A stretch of 64,000 nt of DNA from Smittia aterrima. Taxonomy: Eukaryota; Arthropoda; Insecta; Diptera; Chironomidae. Within the stretch, counting starts at the first letter, position 1. Every line of letters starts with the position of its first letter. A program made the translations under genes and the position numbers. The stretch lies in NCBI GenBank assembly GCA_033063855.1, contig CP093830.1:5642854-5706853 (forward strand). Reading direction: 5' to 3'. This document shows positions 32,594 to 46,555 of this stretch, one piece after another. Under the pieces are notes generated by a model. That model was not told the origin of the DNA. It saw nothing but the letters and a program-made list of their open reading frames with translations, and searched no databases.

Positions 32594-35100
32594 TTTCCAT
32601 AAATTTAAACTCAGGCTAGCACAAAGTAATCTCTAAGTGTTTATTAAAATATCAGCAGACCATATCTCAAGCACCATCGACAAAAGTTCTGCCATCTCAA
32701 GCGCTCTATTTCCATAATTATGACATGAATCTTATCTTTTGTTGTGATCTCAACAACTTTGGCTCGCGACTCGGCGCGCTTGCAATGAACGAGAACAAAA
32801 AAATCTAATTCACGACAAAATCTGGTTTTTGCTACACGAGAGCGATGTAAACGACCCTCTTTTTTTAATAACTTCGCTAGCTGAGTCTTTTGTTAGCTTT
32901 TGAAATACTCAAACTGCTGACGGCGCGATGCAAAGACGACGGAAACCCGAGACCCTCTCATCGCTTAATCTTGTTTTTATTGTTCGCTGTTTACCCCATT
33001 CTCCGGTCATCGGAGATCGCGAAATGCGTCAGTTGCTAAATGCGTGTTTTGGCGATGGCAGTTGTAACGGATTCATGTTACACAGTTGCTTCTCTTGTGA
33101 AACAAAACCTTCTTCTTCTCGTTACTGTTGTGTGGCAGGTTTATTCGCTTTAATTGCAGTTTTCGGACGAAAGCAAATTGCATTTAAATTGGAGAACAGA
33201 CGAGTTGTGAGAATAAGAATCTTCTTGAGTTCTTCGAAACTCAAATAAATCTTTGCTGTCACGTACCTGACGAAGAAGCCTTCTAAACAGTAACTTTCAT
33301 TCCCCATCCATAAGATTACGGATACATGACAAATAGCGTCGATTTTTCTCCTGATCTCGGAACATTAAGTCGAAACGAAAACATTCTTGATGAAGCCAAT
33401 GGATGAAATTTATTCTCTTATCAACTGATGCAATCTTTCTCGCATGCGAGGAATGTGTAGTGCACATCAAGGAGCGAACGCTTTTCTATCGACATCGCAG
33501 GATTTCGTGTTTTTGCAAAATAAGAAAATTTCTGCCGTTTAATCATATCATAAGAGAAGAGAGAAAATGCTTTTTTGCTCGTCAAGAAAACCGTTTATCC
33601 ATCGCAATCGACCGAAGAGAAAGAAGATGGAAAGGAAAAAAAATCCAATTTCATCCTCGTCCTCCCCTCAATTCACTGTCGTCCTCCCTCGGATATCTTT
33701 TCTCGGACAGCAGCGAGTGGAAAATGTAACCCTCCCGTGCCTCGAAATTATTCATCACTTCACGTAATGTCAGCAGAATACGTGCATGTATGTTGGTGCC
33801 TTGGCAATATGACGACGCAAGGATGGAAAATAAAGAAATTTCCATCCTAGTCCGTGTTCTCGATTTCGCCATTCATCCGCTGTCAGCAACCCACTCCACG
33901 CTCCTTCGTGTGTACAATCAATACGACAGTCTCTAGAATCCACTCAAGCACATTCGCCATCGCAACAAAGAAAGAACGAAAGGAGAAAACTGCTCTCCCC
34001 TTTTTGGCCACCGGTCGTTCCCTGCTTTCAAAAGCGACAGAGAAAAACAGTCGAGCCAGCGATGTATCAAGGGACGACGCGTAATCCCTTTATCGTTTGC
34101 TGCTTTTCCTTTTTTTTTGCGCCAAAATCTCTCACTCGACATGTTTGGCGTGAAAACAAAAAGTATTCTCGGTTGATTGATAGAATCGAAGGGTGATTCA
34201 AGATTCCATCTTTGGTTGAAGAGCAATCAATAAACTTGGAGTTGTTTGATGAGAGAGAATGGACTGAAAAATGTTTTCTGCGTAACTCAAATGAATGAAT
34301 TTGCCATTTGCATCTTAAAGTTACATGCAATTCTCATGCAAATGAGCAAGGATAGGTTTCACGCTTGTTAATAAGAATAACATTTATTGACGACTCTCTC
34401 CCTTCTTCGAACGGGTTAATCTTATTTTCCGTGTAATGAATTTCAACAATTGATTTCAATAAAGTTACAAATTATTATTCCCTTCTTAGCGTCGTGAAGC
34501 GGGAAAACGGTGAAACGTCGTATTGATCTTATTTCAATCACAATCGAAATGTTCGTTGCCGGATAAAAATTATGAATAAATTATTTTCGCAATTATCATA
34601 AGAATTCGCTGCAATAAAAAATCAATTGATTGCGATTCGATTGAAACTAAAAACTTTTTTCTTTCAACTCAACGAATTTCATGCAAATCTCGATCACAGT
34701 CAATTGAGTTTGAAGGATTGTTGAAGGCATGTAAATATTTTTATAACCGATTGCATCTGAAGACTTTTGTGTAATCTGAGAATGTTATTGATCCATTTTG
34801 TAATGAAATTGTTAGCAGATGAGTTCCTCTTGCTAATGAATTCACCGGCTTTTGCTTTCTCACAATTTTAACTAACGCAATCGAGAAAGAAAATGTTTTC
34901 ATTCCGCGTTTCGCTGTATTTGTGTTAAATCCGAAGTTGTTTCGCGAGTGTTCGTGCGCACGATGTTCGCCGAAGGAAAACTAAATGAGGAGTGAGAGAA
35001 CATTTTCCTTTCTCCTTCAAAACAGTTTCCTTTCCTTCGGATGTTGTCGTCGGCCGGCTGAAGCTGTACATAACCGAGAAGGGAGAAAGATGTGAATGCA

Positions 35101-35195
35101 AGGAGAAACTACACACATCACAATAAATTCTCGTATCGCGTGGCTCTCTGTATTCGTGAAAGTGCCCACTAGCCATCTCGCGATAATAAATTGCT
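35101..35195 (+). repeat. Three-copy conserved block, copy b
   Basis: Contains GAAACTACACACATCACAAT, then CACTAGCCATCTCGCGATAA and an ATAAATT element, parallel to copy a at 21794-21880. The 15-base core CCATCTCGCGATAAT also occurs alone near 11185 in tract I. Confidence 0.7.
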
Positions 35196-38100
35196 TCAAA
35201 AAAGATTGGGTGATCGAGAGAAAGGTTTGAGTTGGCGGGGTGGATGTTCTCTAGGAGCGAAGGCGAAAGATGATTTTCAGTTTTTCGCCAGAGAAAGAGT
35301 GAACGTGTAGGTGGAAAAAGAGGGAAAATGTGTAGAAAGTTTTCTCGCTTTTTTGGTCGAGGGCGATTTCTGCGAGATGTGTTTTTTTGTTTGGAGGGTG
35401 AGACGGGTCGAGGGATAATATTTTCCTCTCTCTATGCCATTTATCCTTAACGATGATAAGACACAAAGATAAAAACTACACATTTTTGGCGTTGAATTTC
35501 ACTCTCCGGCACATGTATAGATGATTATGGAAATTGAGTTGGATGCGAAAGCATTTTTTTGTTTGGCTTTCTTGATGATCTCAATGTACAAACAAAACAA
35601 ATCCAAATACGTGCAGCAGAAGTTCTTTCGTGTTCGTCGTTCATCCATGCTGTAGAAAGCAATTGTTTCTGCCAAATTAGATGGACAATTGTTGTAGCTT
35701 CGTCTGTTCGTTCTGAGAATATTGATTTTTGTCCTCGCGTCATACACAACAAGCGATGTTGCCTCAGCCTCCGTCCTTCTTCGAGTTAAATTTCTCCTCC
35801 CTCACTTATGGTACTCCGCGTTTTGTCCAGTGTGTTGGTTGAATCCTTACTTACACATATCTTTATTTTTGTTTCGTTGAGTGGAAGCGCGATAAGAAAT
35901 TCTCAGGTAATTGCGGAAAGGTTCGCCAATCAGATTCTTAAACGAAACGCTTTTCTTCTTTTCGTTAAAAAAAACGTTGGATTTCAACGAATGACGAGAT
36001 TTGAGAGACTTTTAATTTAACTTCATGAGTCTAAGAAATTTTTCAATTTACTTGAAACACGAAAAGGTTTTCCGAACATAAACCAAATTACTTTTGTACA
36101 ATGAGCATGAGCTTTGAAATGGGAAACATGATTTTTGTTAAATTTCGAGATGTTGAAAGCACATGCGACACAAGGGTCGCTATTAAATTTATCATAAGCA
36201 TACGAACGCGTGTGTGTCCGTGCATTGATAATGGGGATAAAGGAAAATCGTTCTCCTTCGCTTGTCCAATATATTTAAATCACATGACGGAAGGCAGCGA
36301 GGGGCAGCGAGAGATGTGGAGAAGAAAATAAACTTGTCATCTAATGCGAGGGCCACAAGGGATGATGATGTACGAAGGAAAGCGAATGAAGATGAGCACG
36401 GGAGAAAGAAAATATGCGGAGGAGATATATATCTTGATGATGCCAAGAGCGAAAGCCACGCATGAATGTTTCTGATGTGTGTATTGAGCCATGATGGGTT
36501 CTTCCCAATGGTGAAGGCGAATAGTGTGAGAAAGGACAACGGGAATGTAATCAGCAAACCTTAAAATATCATCAAAAAACCACCCATCGATTTAAGCCTT
36601 GTGTATTTTTCATCATATCTGCCTTCATGCTCCTTCATTATTCTTATTTTTCCTATTCTCGCAACACGCTTCCAAGTAGCTTCCATTACATTACTACATC
36701 TTACTTTGTCCCCAGCTAAGATAGAGTGGCGTTTATTTCTTGAGCTTCTCTCATCTAAACGTCCCGTAAGAACATTCGCTACCGTAAATTGTTCTCGCAC
36801 TTTCATCGTCAGCCCCATCGAGAGAAAGTTACAACAATAGGAGCCGAGATAAAAGTGAATTGCGTTCTAAGGGAGAAAGTTTGACATTCGAGGCACCAAA
36901 CATATCTAACGAGATTATAAAAATGTTTGCATAGAAATGTGTCGACATTTGCCATGTTTGTGTAGTCGCACGATAGAAGATGCAAAGTCTGAATTATTAA
37001 GGAAATCAACTGCGACGGAGAAGTTACATTTTTGAATTTAAATCGAATGGAATTTAATGAATTTTTCTAATGAAAGATTTAAAACTTTCTGATGATGGTC
37101 AAGAAAGTTTTGTGACCGTTTGTCTTGCTCTGCTTGAAAGTTCCATGTCAGAGGAGACCGTCGTCAAAGGTAACCATCGAAACTTCTTCATACTCTTTCT
37201 AAATTTGTTTCTAAACTCGAAATGAAACAGCAACCGGACAAATTAGAAAATTTACCTATTCCATCCTCCCCCCACGGTCAACCTTATAGTTCTCATTTCG
37301 AAATACCGCACATTGGCACTCAACGTACCTTGGTTTTGCCTCCATCTCGAGCAGAACGTACGAAGACTCAAATTCTAAACTATGGACACGTTTTAAAATT
37401 CATTAGAAACTTCATTACATATTCTCCTTCCTTTAAGCAGTCACTGTACATTGGATGTCCGAGGAAACCTTTTCACAAAATATGGTTTTCGTTTCGACGT
37501 GCGTCTCACACCAGCGAGTTTCTTAGTTTTGGTTTTCCATCCTCCCACTCCATAACATCAGAGCAACGATGGTCATGAGAGCACATAAGCACATTTAGTT
37601 TTCTTCCCTCACAATCCACCTTCATTTCCTTTCTTTTTCTCCTCGGAAAAACCCTTTCACAGTGTGAAAAAGCGAAGGCAGAGTAAACTGTCGACCCACC
37701 AAATGTGTTCATACTCATTCCAAAAGCTTTCGTTTCTTCTTGTTTCATTTGATCCCTTTTCAAAAATATCCATCGTTGATTAAAAACCGTCGGAATAGAA
37801 CAACCACAGAAACTATCCTTTTCCATCTCCACACCACCCACGCTCACTTCTTTGCCCCCTTTCGAAAAAATGATCCTTTTTCGGCTGTTTACCGAGAAAC
37901 CCTTTTTTCTCATAAGCACAAGCCCAGTCACCCTCACTACTCTCACTATCGCTCAGCCGCTTTTTTGAAAGGCGACCACCAACGCTTTTTCGGAAAGCTC
38001 CTCTCTCCGTCCACCCTCGGCTGCTTGTTCCGCTTTTCACATTTCTTGCTTCCTTCACATGTATTTCTATCTCAACGAAACTCAAAACTATTCTCCTCGG

Positions 38101-39060
38101 TCAAGCGGCCATCTTTGTTGGCTAGAAGCGGGAGATCTGGAGCTGAGAGAAAGGGGCAGCACAAGATGTATATTTTCCTGCTGTATCATGATGATGATTC
38201 GTATTCTAACTACAATTTAAATGGGCAACCGTATGATACACACAAAAGGGAGAGGAGTTAGATATTTCGTTTCGCTCAACAGCAAGAAGAGGCGCTTGAG
38301 AGTTGGAGAAGGAATTTCTCTGAATTGTTGAATATATGTGGATCCAAAACAATAAGTTAATGGTGACTGACAATTGCGACAATTGTGCAAGTGTATTTCC
38401 AGCGGCGACTGAAGAATCATTCTTCTCTTTCCAATCATTTTAAGTGATCTCACACACAGCGATCAAATGATTTTACAGTTTAATTGAATTTACAACATTT
38501 TAATTTGTCTCTTTGGAGCGAACGACACAGGCGATGGGGTGACTGGGCCTATTGAGGCTTCGAGCTGTATTTGTCAGAAAAACACTCTCAATTCTAGCCA
38601 GCAAATTGTGGGCCCGTTTTCTCGTTAAACGTCCGGTTTGGCTGAGGCTTCAAATGTCCATTAGCCGTAGTTGCCCGTGTCTAATAACATTAGCTTTCCA
38701 TTTAGCTTGCAGGCTCTCTCTCTCCTGGATGGATGATGGAGATGGAAAAAGAATCGAGTTGATCTGCTTCATTTGTTTGTTGCTCCCAAAACAATTGTCA
38801 AATTAGTCGCCAATGCTTTACGAGTCGAGAAGTTGGGAAATTGAGATCACGATGTTCATTGGAAAAACTGCAGCGTTGGCGTTCGATTAGGTCGACGATA
38901 TCTTTAGTAGAATCTCATCCGGCACCCACTGACCGTAAAAAATCGTCCAATTTACGATAGTGCGTGAAATGTAAAGCAGAAAGAAAATTGAGATCGCCAA
39001 ATCCAATCTATCAAACCGCCCTCGATAGCAAAACCTATTTTTTTGGTATTTGTAAAATGA

Positions 39061-39513
39061 ATGAAGATGAATCGATGGGATAAACATCGACACTTAAAGA
39101 TATTCATCTTTCTTGGACTCTCTCCTTCAATGTTGAAACAGCGAGCCATCAAAATACAATCTCTTCCTTCACATCAAGGAGAAAGAAAAAAAATGTTTTC
39201 TTTTTTTTTAGTTTTCACTGATGGCGATGGATGTTTCGAAGCGGAAAATATTTTCTTGGAAAAGGTTCCGATCACTGTGAACGGTCATGGAAATCGCAAA
39301 ACGAAAAAGCAAAGGGATGAAAATCCAATTTATTTCTCAATCGCTGAAACTTCAACAAGAGGAAATGATGTTGCCTTGCAAAATCACAAATCTACATACA
39401 ATCAAACTGCAAATGTCCAGAAATCTATCTTTGAAATGTCTTCTCTTTGCTCTGATTGTGTATCCGTCAGAGAACAAGATGGACGAGTTGAGAAATCGCC
39501 AAACATCTCATGA
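39061..39513 (+). CDS. Orphan ORF, 150 codons, doubtful
   Basis: An ATG-started frame encoding a polar, Lys/Ser/Asn-rich sequence, with a short hydrophobic run near the start and FFLVFTDGDGCFEAENIFLE in the middle. I recognise no domain. A second frame (39287-39526) overlaps it on the same strand. Its composition is more protein-like than most chance frames here, but there is no supporting splice or poly(A) context. Confidence 0.15.
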   Translation: MKMNRWDKHRHLKIFIFLGLSPSMLKQRAIKIQSLPSHQGERKKMFSFFLVFTDGDGCFEAENIFLEKVPITVNGHGNRKTKKQRDENPIYFSIAETSTRGNDVALQNHKSTYNQTANVQKSIFEMSSLCSDCVSVREQDGRVEKSPNIS

Positions 39514-42500
39514 AACAAAAGATTGAGGTTTACCCAGTTTTCTAGCTTTAACATCTCAGGTGTCTCAAACTGGTCAATCCTTAAAATTGTCAATATCGCT
39601 AGAGCTTCGCATATGAGGCTTTAATGTCATAATGTAATCAACTGTGTATCCGTTGGTAACAGATGGATTATCTTCATGTAGAGAGTCAACGTCAGAGGGT
39701 CGTGAAGAAGATGAAAACTGAAGGAAAAATCATCAATTTGACCGTTCCTTGTAAAAACTTCGCCGTCGTTTTCTCCTCCCACACACAAACACGTTATATT
39801 TCATCCCGAATCCGTCAATATATCAAACGCTTTAGTTAACAACCTTCTTCTTTTTATCTCGCAGCTTGAGCAGAGTCGTCGAGAAGGCTCAAAGCGTTCC
39901 ATGCATGGATGGCATGTAAGGTAAGGATGTTATTGACAAATTCACTTCTACATCTCGTCGTCCACCTTTCTCCGTTGCCTTAAACCTCGTCATCGTTATA
40001 TAGTCGAAGCCAGCAGAAGAAAAAAAAAGAGAATGTATTATGGATCTGGCCGGACGATAATGCTAAATCCTCGATGTGAGACGAATAAATTTCCTCTCGT
40101 TTTTTTTTCGCTTCTGCCGATGTGGACATAACGCTAAAGGAAACGGGTCTCCTTGGTGTCCAATCAGCAGAAAAAAAAAATCGTTACACAAAAAAAAGTT
40201 CTCGTTTTTCCTTTCATTTCAGTGAGTTGAATAACATCAGCATTTTGCAACATTATACGCGAGGCATGTGCACGACTCGAATATATTCTTGCTTGTTATT
40301 CGCCGGGGATCCTTTCTTTCTTACTTTTCTTTTCCTGCGTCCATTCCTTTCCCCGTTCCGTTCTTTACACACGAGGGAATTATTTCGCCTTTCACTGCTA
40401 CTGATGCTGCCCTCACACTCTCCTTTGACGTATTCCTTTGCCTTCGGGGATTTTTTGATGAGGGTTGGATGAGAAAAAGAAAATAAGTTTGTGAGGCGGG
40501 CGAATGGACATTTTTCAGATCAAGAAAATCCACCGCCACGGGATGAAATCTCGCGTTCTCGAATTTGATTTTTTTTCGTCTTATTTCTGATGAAATGATA
40601 TCACGGAGCTTTAATCCAAATGAACCCAAATAAAGGAAATCACTTCGATTCAGTTGACGACGACGCTTGCATCGAATTCGTTTCATGCTGTGACTGTCGC
40701 TGACGACTTTCTAGATTCTTACTCTTCTCCTTTGGCTCATGAATCATTAATGATTGTCACATACTGCGAGGTCGAACGAGTGAGAGCAAACGGAAACTTA
40801 AACACAGCTAAAGAACGACCGTCGGACGCGAAGATAAATTCGCTATTGATTTTGTGTGAATGCGACATTCGAAAGGAGACGATAAATTTGCAGCTTTCTT
40901 TTCTTTCTCGCTATCACATTTCGGTGGAGCGAAGAGAAGAAACGGGATTGCAAAATTAATTTAAACTCCCCATTGAGCGTCTACGATCCCGCTAGGTTTG
41001 CGATTTTCACGACGACCAGTTGGAAATATTTGAAGCTCAAATGAAGTTGAACCTTTGATGAATTCATTTCAAGATTTCCAACTGTTTTCCTTTTGATAGT
41101 CAAGCTAGAATTCTAACAGCAATCAAACTTCGTTTTCAAACAAACTAAACTTTCCGTGATTGTGAATTTAATAAATTGTCATTGACATTTCGTTCTCTAT
41201 CTTTTTTTATCCTTTTGATTCCCAGTATCCCTCGCAACCTCTCTCATCTCTCGTGTTGTCCGAGACGAGAAGAAATCTTGAATTTTTTATGTGCACAAAA
41301 GTTATGTGAGCTTGCTTATTCAGAATATTTTTGCCATTATCCCTTTCCACTCCCTCCTTCTGGTCACTTTTCACAGCGCGGACAAAGCTCATTCGTCGTC
41401 TCTACAAATAGAAAGTTATGAGTGAAGAAGTGAAATGTACTTTTCATTTTATATTTTCAATTTTACTTCGTCATTCATACTTTGAGATTGAATCAGCATC
41501 TCATGCATGAGTTTCTCATTTTCCTTCCATTAAGGGCCCGTCAATGTTTTTTTTTGCTTGTATCGAGAAATATTTCTTTCAAAGAGACATTTTCACCGGA
41601 GGGAGCTGACGAATAAAGCGAGAACCGCGTGGATGCAAGAGGGAGATTCTAGGATCGTTATAGAAAAAGAGGCGGTCAAACAACGATCCATCAAATGTAT
41701 GGAAAAAGTGACTGAAAAGAACAAAGTGTTTTCACAATTTTTCCTTGCCTTTGTCCGCTCCATTCACTTATTTATTCAACCATGTTTTCCATTCAGTCAC
41801 CAGACAAAAAAAAGAACTGAGAGAACGAACTCATAAAACTCCCATTCATAAGATAAAGCCCATTCCAAGTTTATCTTGGGCAAATTGTTTGCTTGAAGTG
41901 TGTTGGAGGTTTTCTGTGTGGACATGAAGATCATTCTTTCGTCGCTCGCTCCACGTCCTGCAGGAAACCGTTTTTATTTCCTTTTCAGCCCCTCTTATAA
42001 TGTGTTATTCTTAGTGAATTGCTTTTCCACAGCATAATCATAAAGCAAATGGACATTTACATCATCCACAGTAAACATCATGTTATTTTAAACAAAGACT
42101 TTGGAGGAGATGCAAGTTAGAGGAGGAGAATTATGATGAAACATTCAAAGCTGTTTTCAATCATTCAGCAATGTTTGAGTATCACGAGAAAAAAATACGA
42201 GGCCAGCAATTTCTCGAAAATCAATTCATAAAAAGTTTATTGTTTTACAATTGAAGCTTTACAAGTCGTGAAGCTTTAGAGAAAAGCTCCGAAGTAAATA
42301 AAACTTTTCCTCTCTCTCTCGAAGATGTTACAACGACAATTTGAACTTTCAAGACCAAGTGATCTGAGAAGCTGAGAAAAGGAAACATAAAAAGATTAAT
42401 GACTACATAAAGACGTCGTTCACGAGTTTACGTGATTTTTTTTTCTCCAGAAAATAACGAGAGCGTCTCCAGTAATAACTTTTCTTTCATTCCTCGCTCA

Positions 42501-45500
42501 TAATTTCATTCTTTTAAAAAGAAAACTCTGTTGAGTAGGTCAGGGTTGAAAGGAAAGTTATTACAACTCATGGAATAAGAATAACAACAAGCGACGCTTT
42601 AAAAATTGACCTTTTGAAATCTTCGATAAAACTTTTTTCAATCTTTAACTTTAAATGAGAAAGTTGAGGTTGTTGGGGGGTTGAACGATCAAGATTTTCA
42701 CATTATTACACTTCAATGAATGTGAAAGAAGAAAGAAAAAGTTTTCCTTCTTTGGCTTGGGCCTTCTTAGTTCGTTATGAGAGAAAATGTCTTTAATGTC
42801 TTTCTGCTTCAGCCTAGGTCGCTGAATAATTTACTTTTATTGCTCGACAAATTGCAGTTTGAGAATTAATTGAAAGTTCTTTCAATTTACGATGCAGTTT
42901 TGATGAAGCTCTCCGTCTATCGATTGTGGATTCGTCTTCATGTGAACCTAGAACAATAGCAAACGAACAGTGGAGCCATTCACACAAGAGAAATCCATAT
43001 TCAATGAATCAGAAAGGAAGTTTCCAACATGAGGACATTCACAACCGATGGCGGCGAGGAATAAAAGACGGAAAAAGTTTATCAGCGAATGGATAAAGTT
43101 TTCCTTCTCTCCTCTTTTTCCCTCTCGTTTCAGTTGGCAGCATCTCTACAAGCGATGCCATTTGAGCATCAAAATCCGTCCGTTCTACTTAATCACTGGA
43201 ATGGTTTTCATCTCGCGTGCCTTTGTCTCTTATGTGAGATTTCCCTTTAAAGAAAGCAGGAGGACGATAGGGCGACGACGAAATAATGGAAAGCGCTGTT
43301 CGTTTTCCTTCTTCATTCAGCGCGGCTGGCATTGTTCGTGTAATAAGTGAACATATCAAGCTTTCCACTGGCATGAGCAGACCATAAAAAAGCGACGACT
43401 CCTTTTGTATTTTCCGCATCCTCCACTGAAGAGGCGACTCGCTGTAATTATTTTGAAAGGATGGAATTTTCATTTTTATCTTTTAATTATTCAACATGTC
43501 TTTTGTCTCTCGATGTTATGGAGTTGCTAGAGAGCGTATGCTGTGGTTAAGCTCGCCCATAACGCTGAATGTATCAACGATAATGAGAATATATGAAGAA
43601 GAAAACGACGGAGCTATATTTAAACGGTTGAATAATTCATTAGTTCCATTTCATTGCGGATGAAAGACGCGAGTTTGATGGTTCACCAAAGTTTTTCTTT
43701 CGCTAAAGCTTCAGTGAGACTAAATGTGTCTCTCAACGATTTCTATGTTTGCTTTTAATTTGAGTTTGAGAAATATTTATTGAAGTCAATATTGAACTAA
43801 AACGATTTATTTCAAGTTTTCCTTCCAATCTCCTCATCAACTTTGCTAATCTAATTATCACCCAAACTTGCTTTCATCAAATCTTTCAGTAAACAACGTG
43901 CGTTGTCGCTTTCAGAAGCGTCTCAAGAGATCGCAAAACTATTGTATCCTCTTCATCTCAACTCTCACAATCCCTTTCAATTATAATTATTCCTGTCGTC
44001 GTTAATTTTCGAAAGTATTTCGCGCGATGATTCGAACACGCTTCCATGCGAATCCAACGTGATTTGGTTTGTTTGCGTATTTCGAGACGCAAAGTTATTG
44101 TTGAAGAGTTTTGCACGTTTCGCTGTCGGTAACAGTGATGTTAATTAATGGATTCGAGAAAGCCACTTAATTTAATTTATCAAAAGCAGAGTCGCTTCGT
44201 GCACGGGAGGGAAAGGATGGAATGTTGTGAAGTATCCGACGGGCGAAAGTCCAATTGAGTTTCAAAGGCAGAGAATCTTTTTGTTTCAGAAAATTTTCAA
44301 CTCTCTCAAATTATCTTTTCTTCATCCACCCATCTCACAAGTGCCGGCTAAAAACTTATTTTTTTGTTCTCCATCTATGACGAGGGTAGTTTTTCCGGCG
44401 TCCTAGGAAATCTAATATGGTTTTAATCGTGAAAGATGTAAATGATGAGGGTTTAGTTGGGCCGAGAAATCTTTTTTAAACCGGAGGCTTTCATAATTCG
44501 AAAGTTTCCCGCTTTGTTCTCATCTCCCGAGTGTGTGTTGAAGGCAATTCAGAGAAGTTTCGAGATTCTTCAAATGCGTCGCAGAAATTTGTTCTCAACT
44601 ATCGGACTTGACAAGCGACAATGTTTGAGAGTTTCTCTTTTTGTTGGGAAAGCTTCACGCGATTGTCTCCCGTCTCGAGTTTGGGTTTCGCTTCGACGAC
44701 CGTTATCTATGACATGCACGATTAAGTGTTCTCAGCGAACCCTTTTTGTGGAGATTCTCGAAAAATATTATGACATAAACTAGAAAACATCCATAAATCA
44801 ATGAGGGAAGGCGAAAGATTTCTCAAAACTATTCCCCCAACCTCAGTGCTTAAATGAGTCTGAGTAGTGAGTATCATTAAGAGCTTTATGGGCTTTGCAA
44901 GGACCGAATTATCTTCTCGAAAGATTCTACTAAAATTTCCACATATCCATAAAACTCGTGCGATATCTCAGCTTGTGCACACGCTCTTCTCTTGCCTTCC
45001 TCGAAAACTATTTCGCGAAATCACGTCGTTGAATTCCTAGGGCGATTTTATATTTTCCTCTTGATATCTCTCCCCCGCATGTCGAATCGTATGTGTAGAT
45101 ACATAAGAAACCGTACAGCATTTGCTTATTTACAGTCCAATAGCATTAGAAATGAAAATGGGGAAAAACTCTTCTTTCCCGTCGTCGTCGACGACGCTTT
45201 ATGTTGCCTTCGACTATTATACCCTTATGATAAAACATTTATTCGTGCGAGTTTTGGGTGGAATGACTCGAATAAAAAAGAGTTTCCCTTGTCTCAGAGA
45301 ACGCTGAACGGTGTTAATATCGTATCATCAAACAATGCTTTTATAATTCTAAATAATTTTCATTTGCCTTTTCTTCCATGTTTCAAGCGATAATCAAGCG
45401 CGAGGGATAAAGAGGGGAAAGAAACACTTCCACGTACATGTTTGTGATAGTTTACTTTTGCCTCGAGTGGTGTTATGAAGTCTCATCTATCCTCTCGCTG

Positions 45501-46484
45501 AAACTACGGGATGGAAACACGCTGATAACGATAACAAACTCGCATCTCGCTAGTTCGCTCGCTTTGTCACGGTGTTTCATTATTGGTTGAAATTGTGTTA
45601 AATAACAGAAGCCAAGCGCTTTCGGAAAATTTTCGACGTGCGGTCAAGCGGAATTTACGTTCTAAAGCTTAGAAAATCTACAAGCACGTTGACCATAGAA
45701 AGGAAAGTGGGTGGGCGAAGAAAATGCGAACGCTTTGAATCGAGACTCGGCTTTTCATAATTTATATGTAAGGATTGAGTCTCGAAGAGACGAGAAGCGA
45801 TGATGCCATATGGAGATTTTCTTAAGATGTGTGTTTGTGTGGAGTTTATCCCCGTCAGTCCGTGCAGAGGCAGAGAACGGACACACAGAAAGACAAGAGA
45901 GAGAGAGAGTGAGCGGACAGGGAAATATTTTAACGAAGGCGAATGAGCCAACCAAATAACGCGACGGAAGAAAATCAATATTCTAAAAACGTATCTAGCG
46001 CCCATAATACAATGATAAAGAAGAAAACTAGCCATTGTCCGGTCGGAGAGAAACTCGTGAAGGCGAAGAGCAGAGCACTTAATAAAACCTATCAAGATGC
46101 AAATTACATGCACATATACGTGAGACATTTCCCTATCGCTCGGACAGTTCACAGTGCTTCGTCTCCTTTGTCTCCTTCGCTTTCGAGATGAAGACAGAAA
46201 TTAACATCACGAAGCTGGATATGAAGCTCATTTCCATATATTTACATTTTCTTGTGTTGAATCTCGAATCGCTCTTCTATTTATAATATTTTCTTTTCGA
46301 CCCTTTTTCATCGTCGTCATGTGAAGTGTGGGGAACAAAAAGAGCGCCTATCCATGTACACAAATCGCCTTTCTGCAAAAACGCGCTGTGCTGTGCGAGG
46401 AACCCTCACTCGAGATGTTTAAATTTTCAATCCCACTCATCCACCCGCAGCCTCCCGTTCAACGCCTCAAACCATTCATAATCT

Positions 46485-46555
46485 TAAAATTATATCGCGA
46501 GATGGCTAGCAGCACTCATACATAAGAATGAGAAATTTATTATATGTGTAGTTTC
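46485..46555 (-). repeat. Three-copy conserved block, copy c (inverted)
   Basis: Read on the - strand it gives GAAACTACACATATAATAAA, an intervening stretch with TATGAGTG (also in copy a), then CTAGCCATCTCGCGATATAA. Its order and spacing match copies a and b. Sequence on the 5' side of the block (- strand, 46556-46610) also resembles copy a upstream sequence (GGTCGAGTGG versus GGGTGAGTGG). The other tract blocks were not found inverted next to it. Confidence 0.65.

Noticed and set aside
37740..38261. 173-codon + strand frame
   Set aside because: It opens with TTG, and its only internal ATG is near the end. It overlaps the third-tract block and has His/Phe/Ser-rich, non-protein-like composition.
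44025..44060. GATTCGAACACGC, considered as a tRNA B box on the - strand
   Set aside because: No matching A box or cloverleaf could be placed around it.
45655..46152. 165-codon - strand frame
   Set aside because: Its first codon is GTG, there is no domain, and part of its length is low-complexity (GA)n/(CT)n sequence.
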